A stretch of DNA of 64,000 nucleotides from Linnemannia hyalina (GCA_019671135.1 JAHRHY010000003.1:62001-126000), one strand, 5' to 3'. Shown: positions 20,930-31,517, numbered from the stretch's first letter. The notes: generated from the sequence alone by a model not told the origin. Program-made: numbers and translations.

Positions 20930-21003
20930 TTGTTTGGACTGCTTGGGCTGCTTGGAGTGCTTAGACTGCTTAGAGTGCTTAGACTGCTTGGAGTGCTTAG
21001 ACA
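20930..21003. repeat. 18-bp minisatellite
   Basis: GACTGCTTGGAGTGCTTA and single-base variants, about four units in a row. Confidence 0.85.
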
Positions 21004-21027
21004 GTTCACTGCGAACAAGCCGCAAAT

Positions 21028-21513
21028 TTGTCTCAAAGAGCCACAGCATTTTCTAAAACTGATTTACCATTCCCCATGTTGACTCAATGCACCAGATCAT
21101 CATTCGATTCTTTCGACGAACATCTAACCTTCTCCACATTGACAAAGACACACTCCAGGCAATCGACTCATAAAAAACGTGAAGCATGCACTTTTGACTT
21201 TTGTCAACGAATACCTCTTGAAACACCTTGGGAATCTCTAACAAGCACAGATCGACGACATTGTCGCGATTACCATGGTGATGAAAAAGACAACATTTTC
21301 GTCAATGACATGAGATTCACCCTCCAGCGATTTCCAACAGCGGAACACAAATACCATTTTGCAGGTGTGCATTCACAGAAGTTCGTGCCCTCAAGCGTCA
21401 TATCATCGGTTTTCGCTGCAAGGAAACCATTCGTCCTCCATGTGACGTTTTCAACGAGAGAGCATCAAAAATCGCAACCTCTGGAAAGAGTGGCCATCAT
21501 TCAGAAACATTAG
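21028..21513 (+). CDS. Hypothetical ORF with a Cys/His cluster
   Basis: 161 codons. A C-x4-C, then HCRDYH pattern (CTFDFCQRIPLETPW, later RRHCRDYHGDEK) suggests an irregular zinc-finger-like module, followed by an aromatic stretch with HKYHFAGVHSQKF. There is no recognised family. It sits between a minisatellite and the right direct repeat, and its codon use is not obviously coding. It could be a relic of a zinc-finger gene like that at 20.2-20.5 kb. Confidence 0.3.
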   Translation: MSQRATAFSKTDLPFPMLTQCTRSSFDSFDEHLTFSTLTKTHSRQSTHKKREACTFDFCQRIPLETPWESLTSTDRRHCRDYHGDEKDNIFVNDMRFTLQRFPTAEHKYHFAGVHSQKFVPSSVISSVFAARKPFVLHVTFSTREHQKSQPLERVAIIQKH

Positions 21514-21675
21514 ATTTTTGTCCCTCGCCTATCGCCACAAAACCTCCCCATGACAAAGACACCGCATCAAAAATTACATTAGAGAAAAAACCAAAACAAT
21601 GGTCGCAAATTAAAAAAAACTTTGCCTTCTGCTGTTCCTTTTTTGCCACCAATGTCTTTGCCTCTGTCTTCACCG

Positions 21676-21843
21676 TGTCACGACAAAAAAAATCAAACTG
21701 GAAAAGGGCGTGAACAAAAAAAAGGCACCAGCGTTTCCAAAAAAAAAGGAACAGGAAAAAGGGTGTTCCTCAGCGTGTCATTAAAAAAAATCAAAGCGCA
21801 TTTCTTGCTTTTCTTGCGTCCAAAAGGAAACGGACGCATGCAG
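21676..21843 (+). repeat. Right member of the diverged direct-repeat pair
   Basis: Counterpart of 17361-17442 plus 18115-18147: same order of TGTCACG, A-runs, AAAAGGGCGT, GGAAAAAGGGTGTTCCTCA and a GCGTCC-AAACGGA block, with point changes and indels. On the left the two blocks are separated by the 17.5-18.0 kb minisatellite. Confidence 0.65.
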
Positions 21844-21877
21844 CGTCTTTTGTTGGGTCACAAACCAAATCCAGCTG

Positions 21878-22471
21878 GTGGAGCATGCGTTTGGTCGGAT
21901 CAAGATCATTCAAGGTCACGCTGTTACCGTGATGGACGAGCCCTTCGTTTCCAAAGCTGTCGAGAACTATTTCGCCACCATCGATCTCTACTTCGCGAAG
22001 GAAGTGCGGAAACGTATGGTAAAGTCGACCGCTATTGAACAGGGATGTGTGTTTGAGCGGTTCATGATGAAGGTCTTCAGTGAAACATTCAACACACGAC
22101 CTCTATCTGAGTGGCCGCATCAGCCCCCAATCTCTGATATGTGCCCAGCTCTCGTCGGCAAGGTGGAAGTTGTTGGCTGGAGGGAACCTGGACTCGAGCA
22201 AGGCACGACTCACGGGATGATGTCGATGGAGTATTTCATGGACGCTCATGTTAACCATGGGTCAACCCGCAACAACATGCCTGTCGCGCCATTTTTCTTT
22301 CCCAAATCCAAGCCGTCGGGACCAGACTTGGTTTTCTTCATTCGGATCGACGGTGCTCGATTGGTCCCTGTCTTCGTTCAGATGAAGCTGCATCAAGGGT
22401 CGTCTAACTTCTCGGAGACGGATTGGAATGACGCACTCAGCACAGTCTCGGCAGCCAATGTGGCCAGGTAG
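21878..22471 (+). pseudogene. Crinkler (CRN) effector, C-terminal nuclease-like remnant
   Basis: The frame (from 21878, open slightly upstream) carries motifs seen in fungal and oomycete CRN proteins after the P-loop NTPase: MDEPFVSKAVENYF, then a helical region, then SGPDLVFFIRIDG followed by VPVFVQMKL. The D...Q-x-K arrangement fits the restriction-endonuclease-like fold described for CRN C termini. No header or Walker A is attached upstream, and the frame stops where the membrane-family half-gene begins (about 22471). I therefore call it a 5'-truncated remnant. In oomycetes CRN proteins act in host nuclei; in this group of fungi their role is largely unknown. Confidence 0.65.
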
Positions 22472-22752
22472 TCGAAATGGACATACATGTTCAACACTGT
22501 TGGGATGAGCATGAAGAAGGCACGGAGGAACTTGTGGAGTTTGGGGGGCCGGGTGGATTTGAGGGCGTAGATGTAGGAGAAGAAGGGGATGACGACGGAG
22601 AAGATGGCGACCCATTCTTCCCAGTACAGGATAGGCAGGATAGGGTAGAAGATCTTGGCGAGGTAGGAGTATTGGGCGGTGATGAGGAGGAGGGTTGTGG
22701 TTGTGAGGATGACGAGCCATATCCTCATCTTGCGGAGGGCTATTTTCGACAT
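22471..22752 (-). pseudogene. N-terminal half of a split MARVEL-like gene (copy D)
   Basis: Starts MSKIALRKMRIWLVIL, has TM1, TM2 (WEEWVAIFSVVIPFFSYIYAL) and TM3 (LHKFLRAFFMLIPTVL), and then loses family similarity just after the FDY following TM3. The 26 further codons to 22393 read antisense through the Crinkler remnant. No TM4 or Q-rich tail follows. The missing part is what the half-gene at 15.02-15.67 kb supplies, on the same strand and in the right order. Confidence 0.75.
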
Positions 22753-23463
22753 TGTGTGTTGTTGTTGTGAGTTGAAGGAGGAGAAGGAAGAAGGTCAAGG
22801 AAAGAGGTGAAATGCCAGACGATACAATTAAAAAACGGACATGGTACAGCATAGAGCTACTGTACTTGGTGTGAGCGAAAATAAAAATGACTGGTAACCA
22901 AAACTTACACTTAGAAGCAAAGTCGAAGAAAAGGAGATGTCGGTGATACAAACGAGGTTTCAAGTGGTGCCCTAGGATCTCAGGTACCCCCCAACGGGAG
23001 TTGCTCTCATTCCAGCCAGCCGTCTTTTAAACTAAAAAAGAAGGCGTACCGGTACTTGACGGCGAGTGTAAGTGACTACAGCGACCGCCGGAGGGTTGAT
23101 AGGAGATCCAGGAATGAATGTCAAACGAATAAGTCATGGTCGCATCAAGGTCTCCCTGACCTACGTCTATGCATCCTCAAGGGTATTTTCTCTCATTGCC
23201 TTTACAGTATCTCTTTTATGTTTTAGGGGAGTGGACCATCCACTCCTCCTTTTTCTATTCATTAGAGCTGATAGTCGTAATAGAAGGACCTGACCAGGAC
23301 CTTAATACAACCCATCCTTCACTCCTCTTGACTTATCTCTCCTCAAATAACTAAATTCTTTATCCCTTCATCAAGGTGACTGCTTCATTTTTAAGCTCAT
23401 GTGCTCAAAAGTTTAAAAAAACATTCAACATCGATAGACGTCGGAAAAAGGGTTCTTGGTTTA
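22753..23463. other. Intergenic, no gene seen
   Basis: Upstream region of the copy D N-terminal half and the 3' flank of copy E. Only short ORFs without domains. Confidence 0.5.
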
Positions 23464-24342
23464 TTAGTGCGCAGGAGTAAAGGGAGAGGAGGAAGGATGG
23501 TGCTCTGATATCGACGGTTGAGAAGGCTGTGGTGAAGGCTGATATCCTGATGTCGCTGTTGCAGCAATTGGTGACTGCGTGTACTCTGAGGGAGTAGAAG
23601 GGAGGTCCTTTAATGGCGAGCCTGGTCCTTGCGGCGGCTGTTGTTGCTGCGTGACATTTGGGCCGATGAGGATGGGTTGTTGTGGAGGGTGCTGGAGTTG
23701 TTGCATATGAGGGTAATAATACTGCTGTTGTTGTTGTTGGAACTGTTGTTGCTGCTGAGGAGAATAGTACTGCTGTTGCTGCTGGTAAGGCTGATCAGGA
23801 CTGACGAGGATGACATTGGCGTTCTGGACATACCCACCCTGCGCCCCTCCGAACTGATGCGCCTTCTCCAACGGACCCCAAGCCAGCGTTGCTCCAATCT
23901 CAATCACCACAAACAACGCCGAAATCAACACCATGAACAAGTTGGTGTACTGGAGGTAGCACGGATAATTCCCGATATCCCCACAAGTAAACGGCGTCCC
24001 CTCATAAGGATAACGGCTGTACGCCAACTCCAAATTGATGGTTTTACAGGTAATGTACAAGACCATAATAGTAGGCACCAGGAGCAAGAAGGTCCGGAGG
24101 TACTTGTGGACGTTTTGGAATCCTGATCCGCGAAGGGACAGGATATAGAAGATGAAGAAGCCGATGGCGGAAATGATGATGGTCCAGTCCACCCAGCGGA
24201 GATTTCCGCCGCTGTAGCCGTACTTTTTGTTCAGCTCGATCTCGTAGCCGATGTAGCCGTAGCAGGCTATCATGCCAAGGAAGTTGAGGGTGGTGATGAA
24301 GACCATCCATTTTCGAAGTTGGCGGAGGCGGATTTGGCTCAT
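23464..24342 (-). CDS. Four-TM MARVEL-like membrane protein with Q-rich tail (copy E, 292 aa)
   Basis: Single exon from MSQIRLRQLRKWM; the longer upstream frame is rejected because TM1 directly follows this Met. TM segments lie near 10-32, 50-70, 80-100 and 128-152. The Cys-bearing loop (FTCGDIGNYPCYL) and the ending TLAWGPLE match copies D and F. After TM4 comes GGYVQNANVILVSPDQPY, then Gln/Tyr-rich blocks with 5-6 Gln runs, ending in a Ser/Pro-rich tail. The NVxxVSPxQ motif is kept in A, D, E and F and is the best candidate for a shared cytosolic interaction site. Function unknown. Confidence 0.8.
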   Translation of the reverse strand: MSQIRLRQLRKWMVFITTLNFLGMIACYGYIGYEIELNKKYGYSGGNLRWVDWTIIISAIGFFIFYILSLRGSGFQNVHKYLRTFLLLVPTIMVLYITCKTINLELAYSRYPYEGTPFTCGDIGNYPCYLQYTNLFMVLISALFVVIEIGATLAWGPLEKAHQFGGAQGGYVQNANVILVSPDQPYQQQQQYYSPQQQQQFQQQQQQYYYPHMQQLQHPPQQPILIGPNVTQQQQPPQGPGSPLKDLPSTPSEYTQSPIAATATSGYQPSPQPSQPSISEHHPSSSPFTPAH

Positions 24343-24919
24343 CTTTTGGTGTTTTTGTTGGTTGCTGTTGGTCGAAAAGATGAAGGGAAAAGAAGAAAAA
24401 AGGGTAAGGAGAGAAGAAGGAGAGAAAGGAAAGTGTTGAACGGTTAAGGCAGAAACGAGGGGAGATGGACAGAGGATGACGAAGTGGAAGTTATAGCAGC
24501 TCAATTGCATGAAAGGGAAAACAAGGGGGAAGGGAAGAGATGGATTGGAGAGCAGAAAGAAAAGAGCGGCGTGTGTGGTCGAACAGGAAAGGAGCAAAGT
24601 TAAATAAACAAAGGACAAAGGGACCAAGAGCAGAGGATAGAGTCGAAAACCTTAAAACGGATCCAACTAAAATTCAATTGCAGCCTTGTAAGGCCGCGCC
24701 GCTTTGGGTCGGAGAAGAAAGGGGAAATAGAGAGAGGCATGTTCGTTTGTTTTGCTTTGTTATCTTGTGCATGGAGTGGAGGAGTATGGGCAAACATGTC
24801 CTGTACAATGAGGGGAAGGAAATGGTGGTCCAAGGACAATGACAAACAACATGACATATTTTTATTAAGGATGCGTGGGTATTAATGGGGGACTGTGTCG
24901 GCTGTCGAGTGGAAGGAGA

Positions 24920-25897
24920 TTAATATCCATAAGGAGTCGAAGGTGCTGGCTGAGCAAAACTCTGCTGTCGCTGCTGCTGCTGAAGCATTTGTTGTTGCTG
25001 CTGTTGCTGCTGGAGCAACTCATACTGCTCCACCTGAGAGATGTATCCTGCCCCTGGTGATGGCTGGGAGGTAAAACTTGCCCTTGGTGATGGCTGAGAC
25101 GCATGTCCACCTGGAGAAGGGGGTTGCTGCGAGATATATCCTCCAGGAGAAATTGGCTGCTGTTGTGTGATATATCCTCCTGGAGTAGCTGGTTGTGGCT
25201 GGTATGGGTGCTGCTGTTGTTGTAGAGGCTGCTGGTATAAGTGTGGGTATGGCTGTTGGACGTTGTTGTCGATCTTGTAAGACGGGTTCTGTTGGTCCAA
25301 CAAAACAGGTTGCTGCGCCATATTAGGGTAGTACTGCTGTTGAGGGTAGTATGGCTGCGGACTGACCATGACAACATTGGTATCCTGTGAATATCCTCCA
25401 TTGGGACCCCCAAACTGATGTGGCGCCTCCAAGGGTCCCCAGGCGAGCGTCGCTCCGATCTCGAAGAGGATAAAGAACGCCATGATAAGATTCCAGAAAA
25501 AGACGGTGTTGCTCAGGTAGCATATGTAATCCCCGATATACGTGCACTCAAAGGGCGATGAACCTCTGTAGTTGTTTTCGTTAACGAATGCGACATATTT
25601 CAGTCGAAGGTAAAGGATCACGACGGTTGGGATGAGGAGGAGGAAGGCGCGGATGTACTTGTAGCCTTTTCCGGTGCGGGGACTCGACCTGAGGGAGTAG
25701 ATATAGCTGATGAGGTAGATGATAGCCGAGAGGATGAGGACCCAGTCGCCCCAAAGGAGACCGTCCGAGGACCCTGATTTTTTGTTTTGCTCTATCAGGT
25801 AGCCGATGTAGGAGTACCAGCCGATGGTGAAGAGAAAGTTGAAGGTGACGAGGAAGAGGACCCATCCCCTCATCCGGCGCAAGGCGACGTATCCCAT
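24920..25897 (-). CDS. Four-TM MARVEL-like membrane protein with Q/P-rich tail (copy F, 325 aa)
   Basis: Single exon from MGYVALRRMRGWVLFL. It has the same four-helix plan as copy E with a paired-Cys loop (CTYIGDYICYL) and ATLAWGPLE. The tail holds NVVMVSPQPYYPQQQYY, then several PGGYISQQ-type short repeats, then a Gln run and QSFAQPAPSTPYGY at the end. The last motif is also present in the broken copy G and, in part, in copy A. E, F and G are arranged head to tail, indicating tandem duplication. Confidence 0.8.
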   Translation of the reverse strand: MGYVALRRMRGWVLFLVTFNFLFTIGWYSYIGYLIEQNKKSGSSDGLLWGDWVLILSAIIYLISYIYSLRSSPRTGKGYKYIRAFLLLIPTVVILYLRLKYVAFVNENNYRGSSPFECTYIGDYICYLSNTVFFWNLIMAFFILFEIGATLAWGPLEAPHQFGGPNGGYSQDTNVVMVSPQPYYPQQQYYPNMAQQPVLLDQQNPSYKIDNNVQQPYPHLYQQPLQQQQHPYQPQPATPGGYITQQQPISPGGYISQQPPSPGGHASQPSPRASFTSQPSPGAGYISQVEQYELLQQQQQQQQMLQQQQRQQSFAQPAPSTPYGY

Positions 25898-26102
25898 AGT
25901 TGGTTGTTGTAGGTGGTAGTGTTTGTCCTCGGAAGGTGTGTCGTCAAGTTGGAGGGAGTGGCAGGGGCAAGGGTAAAAAGAAACAACAAAGACGAGAAGA
26001 GAAAAACGAGAAGAGAAAAACGAGGGGGAAAATCAAAAAATAAGTGAACAGTCGGAGATCCAACAACAGACAAAAAAGGAGGGGAGTGTAATTTTAACCT
26101 AT

Positions 26103-26810
26103 CATTGACGTCAGAGGCTCATTAGTACCCATAGACATTGGAGTCAAGGATGCAGGCTGAGCAAAACTCTGTTGACCCTATTGCTGGAGGAGTTGTTGTT
26201 GCTGCTGTTGAAGGATCTCGTACTATGGGTAATGTTACCAAGGAGGCTGAACATCCTCTTCAATCTTATTTTCCTGGTTGTGGTGACTCAACAAAATCGG
26301 CTGCTGGTAAGGTTGCATCTGTGGACAATAGTACCCCCCGCCATCATACTACTCGCACTATCGACCGCCCTCTACCTCGAAGTCAAACTCCAAAAACACA
26401 AAAAACGCTGAACATAATCACGACCATTTCCATATAACAATCAGACCCTCTCTCAGAGGTGGCTGGTCCACACGAAAGAACTCCACCCTCCCCAGACCGC
26501 CCAGAACAAGCGCAGACCGAACAGCGTACCAGCAACGAGAAAGAGCAAGAAGGCCCGGGTGAACTTGAAGGTGTTTCCGCGGCGGGGTTGGTAGGACATG
26601 AGGGAGCAGATGTAAGTGAAGAAGGGGATGATAGCTATGTGGATGTAGAGACCATCGAAGAACTTGATGCTGCTGTAGGAATAGTTGGAGGCGCTGTGGT
26701 GGGCGTTGATGTAAGGCACAATAGGAGTACCAGTCGATGGTGGCGAAAAAGTTGAAGGTTGCCAGGAAGTGGACCCATTGTCGCATCCTGCGTAGGGTAA
26801 TGTATGCCAT
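26103..26810 (-). pseudogene. Frameshifted MARVEL-like copy G, sister of copy F
   Basis: Begins MAYITLRRMRQWVHFLATFN like copy F. It shifts frame after DWYSYC (about 26725), continues in a second frame through TM2/TM3-like segments (FFTYICSLMSYQPRRGN), and stops. TM4 is largely missing. The end of an F-like tail is still readable further down: YEILQQQQQQ, an in-frame stop, then QSFAQPAS. At least one indel, one deletion and one nonsense codon make it a pseudogene. Confidence 0.75.
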
Positions 26811-27190
26811 AGTTTGGGAATGTGGAGCGAAAATAAGGGAGGAATAGGGAAAAGAAAAGATAAGGCAGGGAGAAAGAGAATGGATGACACAGAGGAAGTG
26901 GGTTGGGAGATTTATCATTGTTTTTGTACATTCCCAGGTCATCGGGATCGATGCATGGGACTCAAACAAAAAAAACCCCCAAATCGGTTCTGCTCTAGTG
27001 CATAGCAGGCACCATGCTTCGGAAATATAATAAGTTAGTGGCCGTGCTGGAACACTGGTAGAAAGAGAGAGGATAAAATCTTGATAGTCGATTGACATAG
27101 CCCTTCCTCTTCTTTCTCGAAACCTGAGTACACGCCCTCTGAGACCTTCCTTGACAATCATTTTTACTCCAAATAAAGAAAGGAGGCACG

Positions 27191-28090
27191 CTATCGACGA
27201 TACCACAAATGAGCATTGAACAAAAGCACATGTATATCCAACCGGGCTAGGCTGTTGTTGAAGGTGATGCTGGCTGTTGTGAAAACGTAGGTTGATGTTG
27301 TGGCACCGTTGCTGATGATACTATCGTTGATGCCCTTTTGGTTCAAGCTCCTCATGAGAAGAATACGTTCCTGGAACAACTTCTGTTTTTGTTGATTCAC
27401 AGATATAAGCAAAAAAAAAAATGATTACCTGGATGCTGGAATTGCGGGCAGCAATCGCAGACCTGAGTACACCAATTTCGTTCGATATACGGGAATCATA
27501 CTGAAGCTTGGGCTTTCTCACGACCGCAGCCATAGAGGATATGTCGTCCATGAGACGCGAGAGCTCTGGAGTCGATCTCGCAAGCAAAGGCGACGACGGC
27601 AACGATGAGCGGGACTGTTGTCGACTAGTCAATTCACCAGTACCTCCATCATCGAATCCTGCTGTGCTACCTCATCCTGCTGTGCTACCTCTTTCTCCTC
27701 CTTGGTATGGATTTCAGTCTGGACCCTACGGCTGCAAAGAAGACCCTCTTGAATTCATGGAAGACGAGCCACGAATGACGAGGCTTCTTGTAAGATGATG
27801 TGCTTTGTTCTTAGGAGGTGTTTTCGGACTCCGTGAGTGGCTGGCAAGAGTGGCCTCATTGGTGACAAGTACCGTGGTTGAAAGATGACACACATCCGTA
27901 GGGAAGCGTGTCCGAGATAGTGGTCAGTCTGCACCTTGATCCTGTCGCGGGAGCACTTGGTGACTAGATGGTTACCAAGGCAGTTGGTAAGAGACTGCTC
28001 GCAACAGAAGGCTCTCGCAAAGTCGAAGGCGAGTTGTTCAACGAAGAGAGTGTGTCCAGTTCAAGGGCGGCTGTGTTCAGCAGTGGGCTG
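27191..28090 (-). pseudogene. Degenerate partial copy of the 28.8-31.5 kb coiled-coil gene
   Basis: DNA from about 27490 to 28090 aligns by eye to 30640-31090 (shared strings such as AAGAAGACCCTCTT / AAGGAAGACCCTCTT and AGTACCGTGGTTGAAA). The 27.2-27.5 kb part matches the exon 1/exon 2 junction of the intact gene (ends in Q at a GT donor, then QQKQKLFQERI versus QNQKLFQEQVRI). The coiled-coil block of about 570 bp between these parts is deleted, and several frames are broken. Confidence 0.75.
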
Positions 28091-28790
28091 TTGATGCCAT
28101 AGGAAGTGAAGGAAAAGAAAGGAAGGGACGGAAGAGAGACCTTATCTATATGTGTCCGTCCTTACAGACGACAACGTGTCGTGTCCTGTCTGTCAGTCGC
28201 GTATCATTGCATCGGCTGTAGGACAACTTTATTTTTCATCTCGGCCCCATAATTTCATGAATGAATGTGTTTCCTTCGCCATTTTGCGCCAAGCGCACTC
28301 GTTGTGACCTTCTACCATCTACGAAACCATACATAAGGCTCTTTTTCGTTTTCTTCGTCTTCTCTCTATCGGCTGGGTGTGAGTAACTTTTTGTTCACAG
28401 CCACAAAGAGCCACAGACAGTCACCCCCAAAGTAATAGATGGGAAGGGAAGGAAGGATTCGATTGGAGGAGGGTGTCCAAACGCGCCGATGGTCACTTTG
28501 ATGACCTATCTGCACATTGCGCTATCGAAGGTGAGCAGTTAAGTGGTGCTTCTGTCGATATCGAAACACATTTTAATGCAAAAAACGCTCTAGGAGGTCG
28601 CTTTATTGTTGAAGATCGCTAAATTACAATAGATCTTCAGATCCATGAAAAGGGAATATACTCAAGTAGCAAGGGGACAGGAGTAACGAAAATAAGACAA
28701 AGAAAATGGTCAATTGGTGGGCTCTGTGGATTGAGTGCTTCGCCCAAACATCCAGCACAGTCCTCGTCAGTCGATAATCATCATTGCATC
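28091..28790. other. Intergenic, no gene seen
   Basis: About 700 bp between the degenerate copy and the 3' end of the intact gene; no ORF of note. Confidence 0.5.
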
Positions 28791-31517
28791 CTATTTGAAC
28801 TTGAATGAAACCCCAGCCTCTCGATGTTGCCGGGCGACGGTCTCCAGATCCACATACACGATCTCATTTCGGGCCGTCTTCTATTATAAAATTAAATTAA
28901 AGAGCCCCTGATATGTTACCACCCTACCAAAAAGAAGGCGTCGTCCTTGAAACAAATATAAGGAGTTCGTAATACAAAAGAGACAGAACCACTTACGCGA
29001 TTCGACCGTGTCACACGTGATGGAAGCTTAAGGATGTCTTCGACTTTGATCGGTCTAGCTGCAGTCCCTAAGGGCACGGCCGCAGAGCCGATCTTCATCC
29101 GCTTGGAGGAGGCACTAGGACCATTAGATGGAAGGCTGACGTTCGCGTGATTGCTGTTCGTGGAGGTGCGACTTCGCCCCCGCTTGGCGACCGTCGGGGT
29201 GAAAGCAGATCCGCTCAGTCCTTGAATGATAACATAGCCATCTCCATCGGTTTCAGAATCGGATAGAGAAGGTGCTGTGGTAAGAGTCGAAGTTCTAGAT
29301 AACGACGTGGTTCTGCTCATCAGAGCCGGAGCTTGAGTTAGGCGTTCTGCTCCGGCAGCATCGGTTCCCAGTTGTGGCCATGCCTCTCGGCGCATGACTT
29401 GCTTCCCTTTAGAAACGGCAGAGAGTGGCCGTGGGGCAGACTTTCCAGCGCTCGTCAGATTCTGGCGTCCCGATCCTGCAGCGTTCGTGGTTGGACGCGG
29501 TGCCCGCTTCCGAGCCTGAACGCGCTTGCCCTTGGTGGAGCTCCTGACAGTTGCCTTTTGTTCAGGGGCTGGATTGTTAGGCAGCGTGGTGGTGACAATC
29601 GAAGGACTGTTGAACAATGGGACGAGAGTTGACGGGAGAGTGGGTGACTGCATGGCGTGCGTTGTGGCACCGTGCTCGTCGTTTTGGCCCGTCACCCCAA
29701 CTTGCGAGGGGTGTGCTTGGCCTTCTCGAGGGGCTGGCGTCGGAGAGAGAGAATTGCGGTGGCTCATGGGTGTGAACCAATTGTAACTGCTGCCTCTCCC
29801 CTCGTTGACGCCCTGCTGGCTCAAGTTCCTCGTGATACGAACCTGCTCCTGGAATAGCTTTTGGTTTTGCTAATTCACATTTGAGGTAGATCAATATCTG
29901 CATTAGTTTGATGACAAACCGTCAGACAGAGAGACATAGAGGAATAGAAGTCCAGGTGAATTGAACAACAAACAACAAAATAATTACCTGGGTGCTGGTG
30001 TTGAGCGCCGCAATCGCCGTCTTGAGGTGACTAATCTCGTTCGAAATGAGGGCGCCACACTGAGACCTCCATTCGTTCATATCCTGCTGGGGTGTAGGGC
30101 TCTGTCCAGATGAACCTTGTTGAGCCTGGACCTGGATGGCGTCCACAGCGGTTCTCAACTGGCCAGTCAAAATCTCGGTCCAGTTCTGGAGAGACTCTCC
30201 GATGCACTGCTGTACCACCTTCTCTGTTTGCGCCACCATCGACATTACCATCCCCTGGCCCTTCTCCTCGACAATACGCGGATCAACTTGCTCCTCAAAT
30301 TTCTGAAGACAATCCTCAAATTTCTGGAGGATATCCGCCGCTACGTCCTGCGTTGTCGTACTCTGGCTCGTCGAACCTTGTGGGACCAGATCTCGAACGT
30401 CATCAGTAGACACTCTCAGCTGCTCAGTTATGACCTTGGTCCAGTCTTGCAAGCTCCCATCAAGGCGTTGCAGGATCGCCTTCTCGGTCTGCGTCACCAT
30501 AGCTTCTACCAACTCTTCAGTCTTCAGCTGGATCCGCTCGACAGCCTTCTTGCTGGTCTCCTCGACCGCAACATAAGTCCTATCTCCTTCTTGTTTGGTC
30601 ATCTGGATATGGTTGTCGAGTGTATGTTGGAGCTTACCAACGACCGTCGTCAAAGTGGAGATCTTGTCTATGAGACGAGGGTGCTCTGGAATCGAACCCG
30701 CAAGTAAAGTCGACAACGGCAACGACGAGTGTGGTTGTCTTCGGCCAATCGATCCGCCAGCACCGCCTCCATCACCGACTTCTGCTATGTTTCTTTGTCC
30801 TCCTTCTTGGGCTGGATCTCCGTCTCGACCCTTCTGCTGCAAGGAAGACCCTCTTAAAGACACCGACGACACACCAGGAGTCGGGGGATTCTTCTGGAGA
30901 TGGGCTGCTTTGTTCTTGGGAGTCCAAGTCGGACTACTCTGTGGGTGGTACGCCGGCAACAAAGTCCTCACTGGTGACGAGTACCGTGGTTGAAAAGATG
31001 ACGCAAGTCCGGAGGACAGTGTGTTTGGGATAGAGATCGGTCTGCTCCTTGATCCTGCTGCAAGAGCGCTCGGTGACGAGTCAGCCATCAGAGTGGTCGG
31101 AGAAACGCTGTTTGCACTAGAGAGCTCTCGCTCAGTCGAAGGCGAGTTGAACGAAGGGAGCGATTCCAATTCAAGGGTAGGGATCACATATGACGAGGAG
31201 TAACTTTTGACAACAGGTTGTAAGTACGGTAGGCTGTCATGGTTTGTCTCTTTCGGCTGCTTCGGCTGCTTCCGAGAGGTTTGGCTCGAGAGTATCAAGT
31301 GGGGTGATGATGATGTGATGTTCCTTGAGAGGGTGCGATCGCTGGGGGCATGGGTCAGTCCAGATCCTGACCTGCTAAGGGTGCGGTTGCTGTTACTGTT
31401 GGCACTGAAGTGAAGGCTGCTGTTGTTGTTGGTGGTGTTGTGGTCTAGCTGACCTAAGCTAAAGTCCAACCAGTGTTTTTGGGTCAGGGGGAGCGTGCTG
31501 GAGTTGTCTTGGGACAT
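28791..31517 (-). CDS. Ser-rich coiled-coil protein of unknown function (3 exons, about 830 aa)
   Basis: Exons 31517-29988, 29869-28997 and 28880-28791 join in frame (donors GTAATT and GTAAGT; acceptors TAG). Residues 1-280 are Ser/Asn/Pro-rich and likely disordered. About 280-510 is a charged, heptad-like helical region with two similar blocks (AILQRLDGSLQDWTKVITEQ; VVQQCIGESLQNWTEILTGQ), suggesting an internal duplication. Exon 2 starts QNQKLFQEQVRITRN and is then low-complexity, with basic Thr/Arg-rich patches that could be nuclear localisation signals and a Lys-Val-Glu-Asp (IKVEDI) SUMO-like site. The last exon adds a short, well-ordered end (NEIVYVDLETVARQHREAG). No family recognised. 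Confidence 0.6.

Noticed and set aside
30117..30707. 196-codon Leu-rich plus-strand ORF
   Set aside because: Antisense of the coiled-coil exon; Leu richness reflects the complement of Gln/Glu/Lys codons.
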